Shown here one piece after another: positions 12,009-23,590 of a stretch of DNA of 64,000 nucleotides. Below the pieces are notes generated by a model. The model ran no database searches and was not told where the DNA came from. It saw only the letters and a list, made by a program, of their open reading frames with translations. The stretch covers positions 49,048,784 to 49,112,783 of the forward strand of contig OX326959.1 of assembly GCA_946800325.1 (NCBI GenBank), written 5' to 3'. The DNA is from Luzula sylvatica. Lineage: Eukaryota; Streptophyta; Magnoliopsida; Poales; Juncaceae. The first letter of the stretch is position 1. Every line of letters starts with the position of its first letter. The position numbers and the translations under genes were made by a program.

Positions 12009-12358
12009 TTATTTATTTTGAAGGAGGAGGAGCAAGACATACTTGCTGCTTGAATTTTTCATATATCGACTATTCGCAAATTTACATAAAGTTAATTAAA
12101 TACTAGGTAGCTAGTTTGAAGTATCCGCTCTAGTTATGTCGAACACTAATCCACGAGGACGTTCTTTTATTAGAGAAGATTTGTCGGTCTCTTTCCTTCC
12201 ATCAGTTCCAAGTTCCATAATGACATAGGAGTTTCGTATGATAGTCTTATCTCGGTCGAAGGATTTCGCACTGATCGTCCATAAGTCTAGAAGTGTATCT
12301 TGAAGTTATATGTTTATCCCAAGTGTATTTCTTAGTTTTTGTCAGAATTAACTAGAGT

Positions 12359-13055
12359 ATGTACATCAGTGTTGCAAAAAACGGTGTAAAACGGTGTAAA
12401 ACGGTGCCAAACCGTACTGTTTTTTGCAAGAAAATTTCAAAAAACGGTCAACCGTTTTTTTACCGTCTTTGACCGTTTTTTTCATAAAACAGATTTTTTT
12501 AATATTGGTTTTTTTTTTTTTTTTTTTAGTATTTTTTTTTTTGGCATTACAAACCGGTAACTGTTTCGTAGTAATTTTGGAGAGAGATCAAATGTTCTCT
12601 TTCAAATAATAATTGTAATTAGTGGTATTTTGTATTTAATTCTTACATGAACAAGGTAATTCTGATCCAGCTTATCATGTTTAATTATTTTGTGTCTAAT
12701 TTCGATTGACACATCTAATTAGTTGATCTTTTTGTCTAATTAGATAGTTAAGAATATTTATTCTGATATGTTTAGGTCGATGGACATTTATTCGATATGT
12801 TTTATTAATATTTCATTTGTTTTTTTTAATTTTGGACTTTCGTGTATACTTAAGTTGAATTATAAAAATTGAATTATTATATTTTTGTTTGTTTTATTTT
12901 TAAATTTTTATTATAATTGTTATAAAATATTACCGATTTAAGTAACCGTTTTTTAACCGTTTTTTTACCGTTTTACGACCGTTTTACAGTAAAACATTAA
13001 AACGGTGACCGACCGTACCGTACCGTTTCCCTTCATTTGCAACATTGATGTACAT
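12359..13055. mobile_element. Non-autonomous hAT element with 8-bp target duplication
   Basis: The element spans 12367-13047 and is flanked by perfect direct repeats ATGTACAT (12359-12366 and 13048-13055). Its termini are inverted repeats: CAGTGTTGCAAA on the left and TTTGCAACATTG on the right. The 8-bp duplication is the hAT hallmark. Both ends carry many AAAACGGTG / CACCGTTTT motifs, likely subterminal transposase-binding repeats. No transposase is encoded; the interior is AT-rich. Confidence 0.85.
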
Positions 13056-13329
13056 TATGAAAAGAGATGTAAAATCTACATTATTTTTTTAAGTATTGTA
13101 AAATCTGAAGTCATATAAAGACTTGATACAAGTACTTCGATAAAACTAAAACTGAAATATTTTAGCAGTTATAACGTTAATAGATTTATTTCGTTTTAAA
13201 ATAGTTCTTATTTATAAATGGTAATTCAAATTAGACTAATTTCATCGCCATCTAATATGACATATTATAAAATATTCATAATTAAATCATAATTTTCGAA
13301 CTAATACTAATATGTTTTTTATTATTATT
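13056..13329. other. Intergenic, nothing recognised
   Basis: AT-rich sequence between the hAT element and a degraded MITE-like region. No gene signal. Confidence 0.3.
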
Positions 13330-13651
13330 TTATTATTAAGAGTAAGAGTATGTAAAACCCCCAATCGCCAAATGTGGGTAAGAGATGGAGAGACTAAATA
13401 CCCCCCTTATATTTTAATTCTAGTTTCATTTTTCAAAGAAAGAGTAAACCAACCACTCATAGTGGTGCTCGGAACATTTACGAGGGATATAATCCTGGAA
13501 AGGCACTTCCAACTAGATATGCATTTCCAAGGTGAGTACAAAAATTTTAGGTATTATTTTGGGGGAAAATAATATTCTTTTGAGCATTTTTTTAAGAGCC
13601 CATATATGGAACCCCCCGATCCACCACACCATCAACGATGTGTGTGTGTGT

Positions 13652-13700
<49 letters not shown>

Positions 13701-13930
13701 AATTCCCATCTCCCAAATTTGCACCAAAAATCGTATTAATCGTTAATTAAAATTGTTAATTTTGATGCAATTGCATTAATCGGTAATCAACTTTGAATTA
13801 ACTATTAATTGAAATTTGAATTAACAAACAATCGGAAATGTTGGGTGCAAATTGGAGAGATTTATTGGTGAAAGATGGGTTTTTGTACGGATCGTTGATG
13901 GTTGAGTGGGTTTGAGGGGTATGGAACAAT
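13330..13930. mobile_element. Degraded MITE-like sequence with AATTAAC motifs
   Basis: The left part has AACCCCCAATCGCCAAATG and CCCCCCTTAT; the right part reads GAGGGGTATGGAACAATTGC. In complement this resembles the GGGCA-ATACCCCTC end type of the MITE at 11418. The interior has ATTAATCGTTAATTAAAATTG-type words shared with other MITEs here. The borders are approximate and no target duplication was found. Confidence 0.4.
13652..13698. repeat. 47-base poly-G run after a (TG)n tract
   Basis: An uninterrupted run of 47 G follows TGTGTGTGTGTG. Pure G runs of this length are very rare in plant genomes and could form G-quadruplexes, but they are also a typical place for sequencing or assembly error. 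Confidence 0.9.
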
Positions 13931-14316
13931 TGCCCTTTTTTTAAATGGAGTTCTACAATAATGTTTTAAACTTAATCGGTTAGGTCTTATAATTGTGATT
14001 TCTAAGTTGTAAATTTAAATAAAAAAAAGATCCAAAAATTGGTCCAAATCCAAACCTCAAAAAATAATTATGAAAACAAAAACAATTTACCAAACCTTCT
14101 TGCGAACTATTTTATATAATTCATCCACAAGCTACTAGAAGTTAAGAAAAAGAAAGGAAAATAGTCTAACTTTCATCTGTTTTTGTAAATAATCAAAAGC
14201 TCATTTTCATCAATGTTGGCTCTAATTTCATTATCTCCACCTAATTATACCTTCAAATACAACCTCTTCGGACACTAAATCTCTAAAGTCTAAACATCAT
14301 ACAAGATGTGGACCTT
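13931..14316. other. HIPP gene 3-prime flank
   Basis: AT-rich stretch containing the 3-prime UTR of the HIPP gene. Nothing else was recognised. Confidence 0.4.
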
Positions 14317-15807
14317 TTACATGACACTACAAGCATTAGCATTTTCTTCACTGAACATGTAATAAGACCCTCCTCCTTGGACCATGGTGACGGTATTGGC
14401 AGGCTGATAACCATAAGCACCACGATGCGTCGTTAATTGTGGAGCCGGACCCGCAACAGTTGGATGATGATGATACAGACCCCCATAACTTACGCTCGGT
14501 TGAACCGCACTATACGTAACAACGTAAGATGGTACCTTATGATAAGCCCCGTTGATAGGGTATCCGAATGGGGGGATGTGTCCTGATCCGATCATACCAT
14601 CGTTAAAACCGTGAGACACGGTCGCATTAAGACCTACTTCTTTGTCCTTCGTATCACCTCCTTCGCCTTCACTGTTGTTGTTGTTAGCGGTGTTGTTTCC
14701 TTTGTTCTTTTTCTTTTTCTTTCGTCCGCCTCCACCACTTTGATTTGTTTGCGGAGGAGGATTTTGAAAGGAAACAGCAACGACACACTTAGATTTCTCG
14801 TTTTCGCTTTCGGTAGACTCTTTCTCGGGTTGTTGATTGTGTTGTTCCTTGGTCGGCATCTCGTCGGATGAATTCGTTTGCGGAGGTTCAGAGTTCTCAT
14901 TTTGTTTTTGCGGGTCGTTTGGGTTAGGGTTTGCGTTACTCTTGTTCTTGTTCTTCTTCTTGTTCTTGCTCTTCTTCCCACCTCCACCTCCGTTTCCGGC
15001 AATGCCAGTTGGCTGATTTTGAATGACCGGCTCGGGCCACAACTCGGCATTTTTTCCGGTTTTGACGAGCTTTTTTACAAGGGTGTTGCCATCTATGTTG
15101 CCAATCACTGTCACTTTTTGTTGCTGCATGTCTATTGTGGTATGGTAGACACCTACAGAAAGATAAGCTCAAAGCTTAAATTAAATTTTAAATTAGCGAA
15201 TAATGTACTTGTATAAATATATTTTTAACAAGTATCGGATTCTTTTATGATAAGGAAAGAAATTCATTGCATACTTGATCACATACCATCATGATAATTT
15301 ATTAAATTATATCGGTAAATAACATATTTTCATTATTATAATGAGGTGCATCCTTAATTAAGTCTAAATTTTAAGTTTTCATGATAACTTTTTTTAATTT
15401 ATGTTTTCATGATAACTTATTTCAAAACAAGCTAGTTTAAACAAAAAAATTGGAGGGTAATTCCTCCAACTTTTTCGTGTATGTCCAACTTTTTTAATGA
15501 ATATATTCTGTCAAGTATGTTACTTCTTGAATCATCTTGAAAAGGGTGACCAAAAAAATGACGTAATTTTCTAATTTTCATAGAAAAGTATTAATCATAC
15601 TCATAACTCATAAGAGCATCTTGAAGACTCCCAAAATGAAAAATGAATCCATATTTTCAAACAAATTATCTTTCTTTTACCTTCTATGCTTTGAAGCACC
15701 TTCTTGACTTTCTTCTTACACCCTTCACAGTGGATTGAAACCTTCAAAGCCGACATCTACAAACACAAAAGAAAAATACAAATTTGTTTAATCTCTCAAC
15801 AAATGAC

Positions 15808-15844
<37 letters not shown>

Positions 15845-15886
15845 CTGATATTTGAGTGCATCTGGGCCTGCTTCACCAGATGCCAT
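14317..15886 (-). CDS. HIPP: Heavy-metal-associated isoprenylated plant protein (HIPP)
   Basis: Three exons: 15886-15845, 15756-15681, 15152-14317, about 317 residues. Exon 1 gives [14 protein letters not shown]. Exon 2 gives the start of the HMA domain with the metal-binding CxxC in [16 protein letters not shown]. Exon 3 continues with [18 protein letters not shown], completing the beta-alpha-beta-beta-alpha-beta fold (about residues 15-75). A low-complexity linker follows, rich in Gly, Lys, Asn, Pro and Gln (about 85-190). A Tyr/His/Pro-rich region comes next, and the protein ends in CSVM, a CaaX box for farnesylation. HIPPs bind soft metals or interact with transcription factors and respond to metal and drought stress; the isoprenyl tail usually targets membranes (family knowledge). 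A (GA)n tract lies in intron 1 right at the donor. Confidence 0.92.
15811..15842. repeat. (GA)n microsatellite in HIPP intron 1
   Basis: About 16 GA units lie directly after the exon 1 donor. In the transcript this is (CU)n starting at intron position 4. Confidence 0.9.
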
Positions 15887-17094
15887 GAGTGAGAGAGAGA
15901 AAATGTAAAGAAGAGACAGGCTATAAGAACATAATGAATGTGTCGTCGAACTATTTAGAGAGAGGTGCAGAGTAGCAGAACAGAGTTGTAGTGAGCAAGT
16001 CTGTGGCGGAGAAGATACGCAATTTTATTCTCGGCAGGATTTTGCTTTAAAACCATGGAAAGACTTGAATTATAAATTAATCCATGAAGAATCAATAAAT
16101 TATTTTAGTCACTGGCAAGGTAATTAAAACAAAAACATGGTAATTAACAAAAAAAATTACATTCACGATTAACAGATATATAATTAAAGTACATATAAAT
16201 TAATATTTTTTAATCAATATCAATTAACCGTTAATGGAATGTATTTTTGTTAATTAATTGTTATTTTGTGATATAGAGAGTGTTGGGGGGAATTTGAGGG
16301 GCATGGTATAATTATTCTTAAGACAACATGTTTCGTTATTAGTGCCAACATAATTTGAAATTAAAATTTATTGATTTATATGTAAGGCCGACTAACGTAC
16401 TTTTGCATTCCAAACTCACGTCGGAGACAAGGGTCGGTTCAGGATTCATCCTTGACATACCATGTGACAGTTTGTTTTTTGTCATTTTGGCAGTCTATCG
16501 CACACTGGCCAAAATTATATAAATCTAATCAAAAAAATATATAGAAAATATTGTTCTTGTAAAAGAAAATATTGATACATCTTAAAAATATATAACACAT
16601 AAAAAAATATCATACATGTAAAAGATATATAATATGCATCTCAAAGGTTCATGTAAAAATATATAACATACATTAAAGATATGATACTCCTAAAAAAAAC
16701 TCGAGGAATATCTCATATACCTCTCGTAGAAGTATGACATTTTCTATCAATCAAAGACAAGTCATGATCTACAAAAAAATATGCATTAGGCGGTAAAAAT
16801 TAGAAAAAAAAAATTGTAAGAAAAAATAAACTGTCACATATCGCATCAAGGTAAATTTTGACGGACCGGAGTGTAATAAATCGGTGTGCATAATCATTTC
16901 TCTTATATTTAATTTGGACTATTGACTTATACTTCAATAATATATAGTTGCAAACTTAAATTTAGTGACGAATTTTCGGTTAAATTATTGTGGGATAAGA
17001 TGGCGAGAGAGGATGTTCGGCTGTAAAAACAATTTGCAAATTCTTTGGAGATGTCCTTATATAAACTTCAGATTTGATATAAAAAAAATGCGTA
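15887..17094. other. HIPP upstream region and AT-rich spacer with decayed MITE pieces
   Basis: The first 140 bp are GA/CT-rich and probably hold the HIPP 5-prime UTR. At 16270-16320 a GGGGGGAATTTGAGGGGC end resembles the MITE family at 11418. At about 16460-16850 the word ATGTGACAGTTTGTTTTTT and its complement near 16829 suggest an eroded inverted-repeat element. No gene was seen. Confidence 0.4.
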
Positions 17095-17127
17095 TGTTGT
17101 TTAATTTAGACCTAGAGGGGGTGAATA

Positions 17128-18935
17128 GGAAGTCTTAAGGTCCAATTCTCGCGGTAATGGAATACAAATACAATTTTGTGCAGAAACATAAGTAAATTAG
17201 AGGAAGAATACAATACCAAAAACAAATAACACAAGATATTTGTTTACGGAGTACGGTAGGTGGTTGCTTTGTAGCTTTAACTCGATTGATTGCAAGTACC
17301 TACGTCTCCGGGGTTGCCTTGCGTCTTTTCGGCTTTCGATTGAATACCCAAATCAAGCAATTACAAGGTTTGCCTAGATCGATTTACACGCTTCTATCGA
17401 TCTATGACGGGTTTTACAATCTTTGCACTAGCCTATTACAATTTATCTAATACGAACTACACGTGATCGGTCACGCAAGTTGGGAATCGTATTTTATGGA
17501 ATGAAAAGGGATCTAATAATCTCTAAGAATGTTTAGAAGATTAAGCTCAAGATTAAAGCTAGGATTCTCTCTTTTGATTGGGGAAATATATTGGTTGAGA
17601 TAATGAGAGAGAATGAGGGAAGAGTTCTATTTATATAACACATAGATCATTCTCTTATCTTGCTTTTTCTGCACAGTCCGTTACAACGGACATGTAGTCC
17701 ATTACAATAGGAAGCCCTAAGGTCCAATTCTCGCGGTAATGGAATACAAATACAATTTTGTGCGGAAGCGTAAGTAAATTAGAGGAAGAATACAATACCA
17801 AAAACAAATAACACGACATATTTGTTTACGGAGTTCGGTAGATGGTTGCTTTGTAGCTTTAACTCACCGTCTACTCGCTCAATCGACCGACTCGATTGAT
17901 TGCAAGTACCTACGTCTCCGGGATTGCCTTGCGCCTTTTCGGCTTTCGATTGAATACCCAAATCAAGCAATTACAAGGTTTTGCCTAAATCGATTTACAC
18001 GCTTCTATCGATCTATGGCGGGCTTTACAATCTTTGCACTAGCCTATTACAAATTATCTAATACGAACTACACGTGATCGGTCACGCAAGTTGGGAATCG
18101 TATTTTATGGAATGAAAAGGGATCTAATAATCTCTAAGAATGTTTAGAAGATTAAGCTCAAGATTAAAGCTAGGATTCTCTCTTTTGATTGGGGAAATAT
18201 ATTGGTAGAGATAATGAGAGAGAATGAGGGAAGAGTTCTATTTATATAACACATAGACCATTCTCTTATCTTGCTTTTTCTGCACAGTCCGTTACAACGG
18301 ACATGTAGTCCGTTACAATAGGAAGTCTTAAGGTCCAATTCTCGCGGTAATGGAATACAAATACAATTTTGTGCGGAAGCGTAAGTAAATTAGAGGAAGA
18401 ATACAATACCAAAAACAAATAACACCAGATATTTGTTTACGTTGTTCGGTAGGTGGTTGCTTTGTAGCTTTAACTCACCGTCTACTCGCTCAATCGACCG
18501 ACTAGATTGATTGCAAGTACCTACGTCTCCGGGGTTGTCTTGCGCCTTTTCAGCTTTCGATTGAATACCCAAATCAAGCAATTACAAGGTTTGCCTAGAT
18601 CGATTTACACGCTTCTATCGATCTATGGCGGGCTTTACAATCTTTGCACTAGCCTATTACTATTTATCTAATACGAACTACACGTGATCGGTCACGCAAG
18701 TTGGGAATCGTATTTTATGGAATGAAAAGGGATCTAATAATCTCTAAGAATGTTTAGAAGATTAACCTCAAGATTAAAGCTAGGATTCTCTCTTTTGATT
18801 GGGGAAATATATTGGTTGAGATAATGAGAGAGAATGAGGGAAGAGTTCTATTTATATAACACATAGATCCTTCTCTTATCCTGCTTTTTTTGCACAGTCC
18901 GTTACAACGGACATGTAGTCCGTTACAACGGACCA
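17128..18935. repeat. Three tandem copies of a 580-612 bp LTR segment
   Basis: Each copy runs from TAGGAAGTC/CCC through AGGTCCAATTCTCGCGG to CAGTCCGTTACAACGGACAT. The junctions fuse GTCCGTTACAA (or GTCCATTACAA) to TAGGAAG, so the unit recombined between the palindrome array and the LTR edge. Confidence 0.85.
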
Positions 18936-19460
18936 AAAGTCAAACTAGCCGTTACGGCCAATATATTCGTATTTTTCATAGTCCGTTACAACGGAAATAA
19001 TGTACGTTATAACGGAGTTCATGAATTAAGAGTTCGTTGTAACGAACTACACAGTCCGTTACAACGGACGTTAGACTGTGACCTCGCTTCGGGTTTGTTC
19101 TATATATATCTGTTATAACGAAGACAATTCCGTTACAACGGTTGATATTAGTCCGTTACAACGGATTGGTTATTCCGTTACAACGGACACGGAGTAATAT
19201 TTGGTATACTGAAGTGAGTTCAATGTCCGTTACAACGGACATAGTTGTCTGTTACCACGGACCTAGTTCTGTGACTTTTCTTCAAGTTGGCATTAATTAG
19301 CGTTGTAACGGTGTAACTTCCGTTACAACGCTTGGTGGGTGTCCGTTACAACGGACTGGTGAATCCGTTGTAACGGACTATACTGTGTTTGCCACTTTTG
19401 AAGAGGACGAGAAGGTCCGTTACAACGGACATTGATGGTCCGTTATAACGGACATATTTA
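18890..19460. repeat. Array of GTCCGTTACAACGGAC palindromes
   Basis: About 16 near-copies, each two inverted CCGTT/AACGG cores around a 2-base spacer, separated by unrelated 15-40 bp. A second set lies at 26128-26545 in the other LTR, and a similar set at 50412-50876 in the Copia element. Confidence 0.85.
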
Positions 19461-19805
19461 TGTCAGCCTCATTAGTTATTTCATCTTTTTGATGGATTTC
19501 GAATATATTTCTTTGACTAATTTTGAGCTTAATAATTCATAAACAAGTTTAGGGATACCTATAAATTGTTTTGGTGATTTGTGTGATACCCCAACTTGCG
19601 GAATTTTTGATGTCTTGATATCTTCACTTGATCATGTGTTTTCGTGCCATCGTTTATTCACCGTCTTGACTTGCGACGTGTTGATTCTTCTTTTGATCCT
19701 TTTGTGGGTTACGTCTTCTATCTCTATAAATGTTACTCCCACATATAGATTAGTGGTATCGACATTATTTTGAGATAATCAAACCCTAGGAAATTTGAAC
19801 CAACA

Positions 19806-19818
19806 AACTCCCCCTTTT
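19806..19818 (-). promoter_or_regulatory. Polypurine tract of the gag-only element
   Basis: On the minus strand TCAAAAGGGGGAGTT lies immediately before the 3-prime LTR start TGTTGG. This is the usual place and composition for the plus-strand primer of LTR elements. Confidence 0.7.
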
Positions 19819-20570
19819 GATTCATTTCAAAATAATGTCGATTTGGAGAGTTGAATCGATTACCGAGTAACTTTCCATATGATTTTCTCTTCTCCCCCTT
19901 TTTGAAAAGGATCTAAAGGGAATAGAGCGTAATCATACGAGAAGCTCCCCCTACATACAAGCTCCCCCTAAATCGTTGCTTTTTGCAATTTTAGGCTTGT
20001 ATATAGATGAATTTCGCAAATTGATGTTGAGTTTTTCATTTTGTAAAGATGTATGAAAAGATTTTTTTAGTGTAAAATAGGTTTTAACAAAGATTCTCAA
20101 CATTTGCGATGTATTCAAAAATATTCGAAAACGTAATAAATTTTGAAACTCAATTGTAATTCTCAAGAGTATGCATACCTAGCTCGAGCCATGGGCTCGA
20201 GTCTTGATCTAAAACCCCCAACTCCTCGAGTGACACTTATCAACATCCATTTATGTCGCGATATTAGCTCCCTTGATAGTGCAAGGTGATGATGTTGAGT
20301 TTGGTACGCATATTTGTTTACCGTTATTACGTCTTCCCGATTCGTTTTCCATTTAGCATACCTACATACTAGTCAAAATATCTTTCTCGTCTTTTTGTAA
20401 GTGTATGGATGATTATAGTATCAAACCGTAAATATTTGACCCTTAACACTTATGATCAAGACATTCGTATCAACTAAACCCGAATTTAGTGATGCGAATT
20501 CTTGTATTAGCACTCCCCCTCAAATTGTGGCCAATTTTAAACATGGATGAGGGAGTGCGGAAACATGACT
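19819..20570. other. 3-prime internal region of the gag-only element
   Basis: Non-coding in all frames. In an autonomous element pol would lie here. It is rich in CTCCCCC words on the plus strand (AGGGGGAG purine tracts on the element strand). Confidence 0.5.
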
Positions 20571-23475
20571 TTAAGTAACTTTCGGACAGACCCCATTTGA
20601 GGTGGACGTGCTAGCCATGTTTCGATCTTTTCGAAGCCATAACCAATTGGAATTTGGTTGCGGTTTTCGAAGGGGACAACCCGTTGAGATATGTCTCATA
20701 TTGCAACAATAGTTGCAAAATGCGCGAGTCGGTTTATTTGTGTTTTCCGAACTCTTGACAAAGTGAGATTGAAAGTGGTTTGAGTAATCTTTCGGTTGAG
20801 TTATCGGTTTTGTCGACTTAGCACGATTATTGTTTGATTTGTTAACTCCTTGTGTGCTTGTGAAATGTTTGGGAGTACTATGTTGTTCATTAGCGACATG
20901 TGGTGAACTCACCTTATAGAAATAGCCATTGGATCCCCGTTTGTATAAACATTCGGTTCGTTCCGTATGGTTATCTCTATAAGACGAGTGAGGTGCATGC
21001 ATAATGATTAACCCTATTATAGTTTCTAACATTTTTCGGTTGGTTAATTTTAGCACGTTTGCCCTTATTTGAGTCGCGGTACATAAAAGCATTTTCGCGA
21101 TTCGTATTGGTATTGTACTCCCGTTTACCTTTTTGACCTTGAGATTTTGAAGACACGGGTTTTTTACCGTTAGTCCTCTTAAATCCTAGATCCGTCTTAT
21201 CATTGGGGTTTTGTCCCTCCAAGACTTTGTCCAATGAAGGAGTGCTCGGTGTAAGTGATACACATGCGCTCTTCAAGGACTCATTCACAAATTTCAAATT
21301 TTGGATTTTGACTTTTAGAGACGAGGTCTCGCTTTTTAGGACTTGACACTCACATTTTGAAAATCCGTTAAATTCAGTTAATTGTGTTTTGTGCGACTTT
21401 ACCGATAATTCAAGAGAAGATAACTTACCCTTGAGATTTAGAATCATGCTCTCTTTTTCAATTTCACTTTGTCGAAGTCGATTGACTTCTCGCATTAGAC
21501 TCTTGTGAGAGTCAAATTCTAACTCACTTTCCGATTCATCGGATGAGCTAGAATCTTCCTTTATCGAAATTGATTTGAGTGTAGAGTTTAGGGTTACCTC
21601 ATGACCGGGGTCATGCGAAGCATCGATGTCGGAAGTTTGTGGAACAACTTGAGGAGCAACATAGGCGATTGGTTCCGGAAGAGGAGTGTTTTGCATACGC
21701 ATTTCTTGAATGGCTCGCTCAACCACGTCATTTACGTTTGGTGGTATGTTTGCCATTAGTCCCACATCCACACCTTCGTGGTCGTATAGGTATTCCGAGT
21801 CGGTGGATGTGTTTGAGAACTCCGAATCTCCCCATGGATCCGAATCGACGATGAAGGCTTTCGTCTTTCCGGATTTCTTCACCTTATTTTTGCCTTTGTC
21901 TGTTTTGTCTTTATGCTCGTGTTTTCGTTCGCACCTCGAATCCTTTCTATCCTTACCGCTTGGATTGTCTTCGCGTTTGTTCCATGGTGCGTGTTCGGGA
22001 TGTATGGTCCAACACGTGTCGGTTGTGTGACCCATTTTCTTGCACTCGAAACACACTACAACACATCTGATTTTTAGGGTCGGGCCGCCCCTAAAATTTG
22101 CTCATTATTGGGTCGGCCAGCCCCAATAATGCTTTTGGGTCGGTTAGAATAGGGTCAGCCCGACCCTGATTATTTGAATTTTTGGGTCCGCCCGCCCCAA
22201 TAGGATAAAACCGCCCCAATAACTCTTTTGGGTCGTCTTTTTATTGGGTCGGCCCGCCCCTAAATCCAGGGTGCGCCCGTCCCTAATTGCTTGCCCGCCC
22301 CTATAACATCAGGGTCTGCCCGCCCCTAGTATTTTCCCGCCCCAATAAGACCAGGGTCTGCCCGCCCCTAACCAGATACCGCCCCAACAACAGAGTAGGG
22401 TCGGCCCGACCCAAACTCTGCCCGACCCAAACACTGCCATGCGCCGTCCCCTTCACCTCTTTCTTCCCCCAGATAAACCCTCCCCCATTCTTCCCTCTCT
22501 CTCTTTTTTCGGCAGCCCCATTCTTCCCTCTCTCTCTTTACAGCAGCCCTCGCATCTTCTTTCCCTCTCTCTAAACCCTCCATCAGACTTAGATCTCGCG
22601 CAACCTCGTTAGGGTTTTGGATCCGCTCGAGTCCCGTCTTCAAGAAGTCGCAACCTCGCTAGCTTTCTTCTCCTTCTCGCGCAACCTCGCTTGCATGACC
22701 TAGATTTCTGGTGGCTTGTCTGCCGGTAGTAGGAGCTCGGTTCTTTTCTCTCCGTTAAATGGTATTTTCTTATCTCTCTAATTAATTAAAATACTAGTTT
22801 CAAGCATTTTCAGTGATATTTTTCCTAATTTTGGTGGACTTGGTTTCGTTCAAGCAATTTATGTGGTATTTTCACTAATTTCAGTAATATTTTGCCTAAT
22901 TGTTGTATTATTTGTTTTCTTGGATTTTTTAGGGTTTGTAGTTCATAATTTTTCTGAGGTCGTTAATTTTTACAGTCAATTTTTTTTACTGTCAATTTTA
23001 TTTTACTGTTAATTTTTACTGTCAATTTGTACTGTCAGTTTTTAATGTCAATTTTTTATTGTCAATTTTTTTTAAATACTCTTTTTTTACAGTTTTTAAT
23101 GTCTTCAGTTTTTAAAAATTTATTTACTAATTTTCTCTCTTTTTTTACTGTTATTTTCTTAAACTGTTTTTTGCTGTCAAATAATTTAATATATTATTCA
23201 CATATTTAAATTTTACTGTTTTTTCACTCTTTCTTCAGTTTTCTCACTTTCTCCTGGTGCAGGCGCGGTTTGCTGCTGTTGTTTGTGCGACTACTGCTGG
23301 AAATGGTGATCCTCTCTTATGGTATGTTTTATATCTTGTAATTAGGATCAATTACTTGTAATTAGGATTTATTTAGGATTAATTACTGTTAATTAGGGTT
23401 TATTTTTATGGTAATTAGGGTTAATTTTGATGTAAATTACTGTCTTGTAATTTATTTTTGTATTATTATTTTAGA

Positions 23476-23590
23476 TATGGACCATAATGCCCCTGTTGAG
23501 TCAACTCGCGAGAAATTTCAGGACAGAGATGCTCTCTCTTGGCGAATTAGAGTTCAGAAAATTCTTTATAATCCTCAGTTATCTCGACAG
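23476..23590 (+). other. Exon-like open stretch inside the CACTA element
   Basis: It starts ATGGACCATAATGCC and encodes about 38 residues (MDHNAPVESTREKFQDRDAL, then SWRIRVQKILYNPQLSRQ), ending at CAG followed by GTTTGT, a fair splice donor. Composition is unlike the T-rich surroundings. It could be a remnant of the element's own gene or a captured host exon; I do not recognise the protein. Confidence 0.35.

Larger units (their letters stand above)
17095..19805 (-). repeat. 3-prime LTR with internal tandem amplification
   Basis: The LTR runs from TGTTGTTTAATTT (17095) to CCAACA (19805). A roughly 610-bp block beginning AGGTCCAATTCTCGCGGTAA occurs three times (near 17138, 17718, 18330). The first copy lacks about 30 bp present in the others. 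The right LTR carries this block only once. The outer part (18890-19460) holds about 16 copies of GTCCGTTACAACGGAC-type palindromes. Confidence 0.85.

Noticed and set aside
13513..13750. Open frames with poly-proline or poly-glycine across the G run
   Set aside because: They are only translations of the 47-G homopolymer and (TG)n.
14611..15216. Open frames opposite or overlapping the HIPP exons
   Set aside because: They are shadows of the Lys/Asn/Gly-rich HIPP coding sequence; only the minus frame carries an HMA domain and CaaX box.
17779..18936. Repeated 60-64 residue frames in the LTR (also near 25624)
   Set aside because: They track the tandem LTR block; no start or codon signal supports a protein.
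22287..22643. Frames of 91-95 residues in the CACTA left end
   Set aside because: GC-rich subterminal repeats keep frames open by chance; they are Pro/Arg-biased and overlap on both strands.
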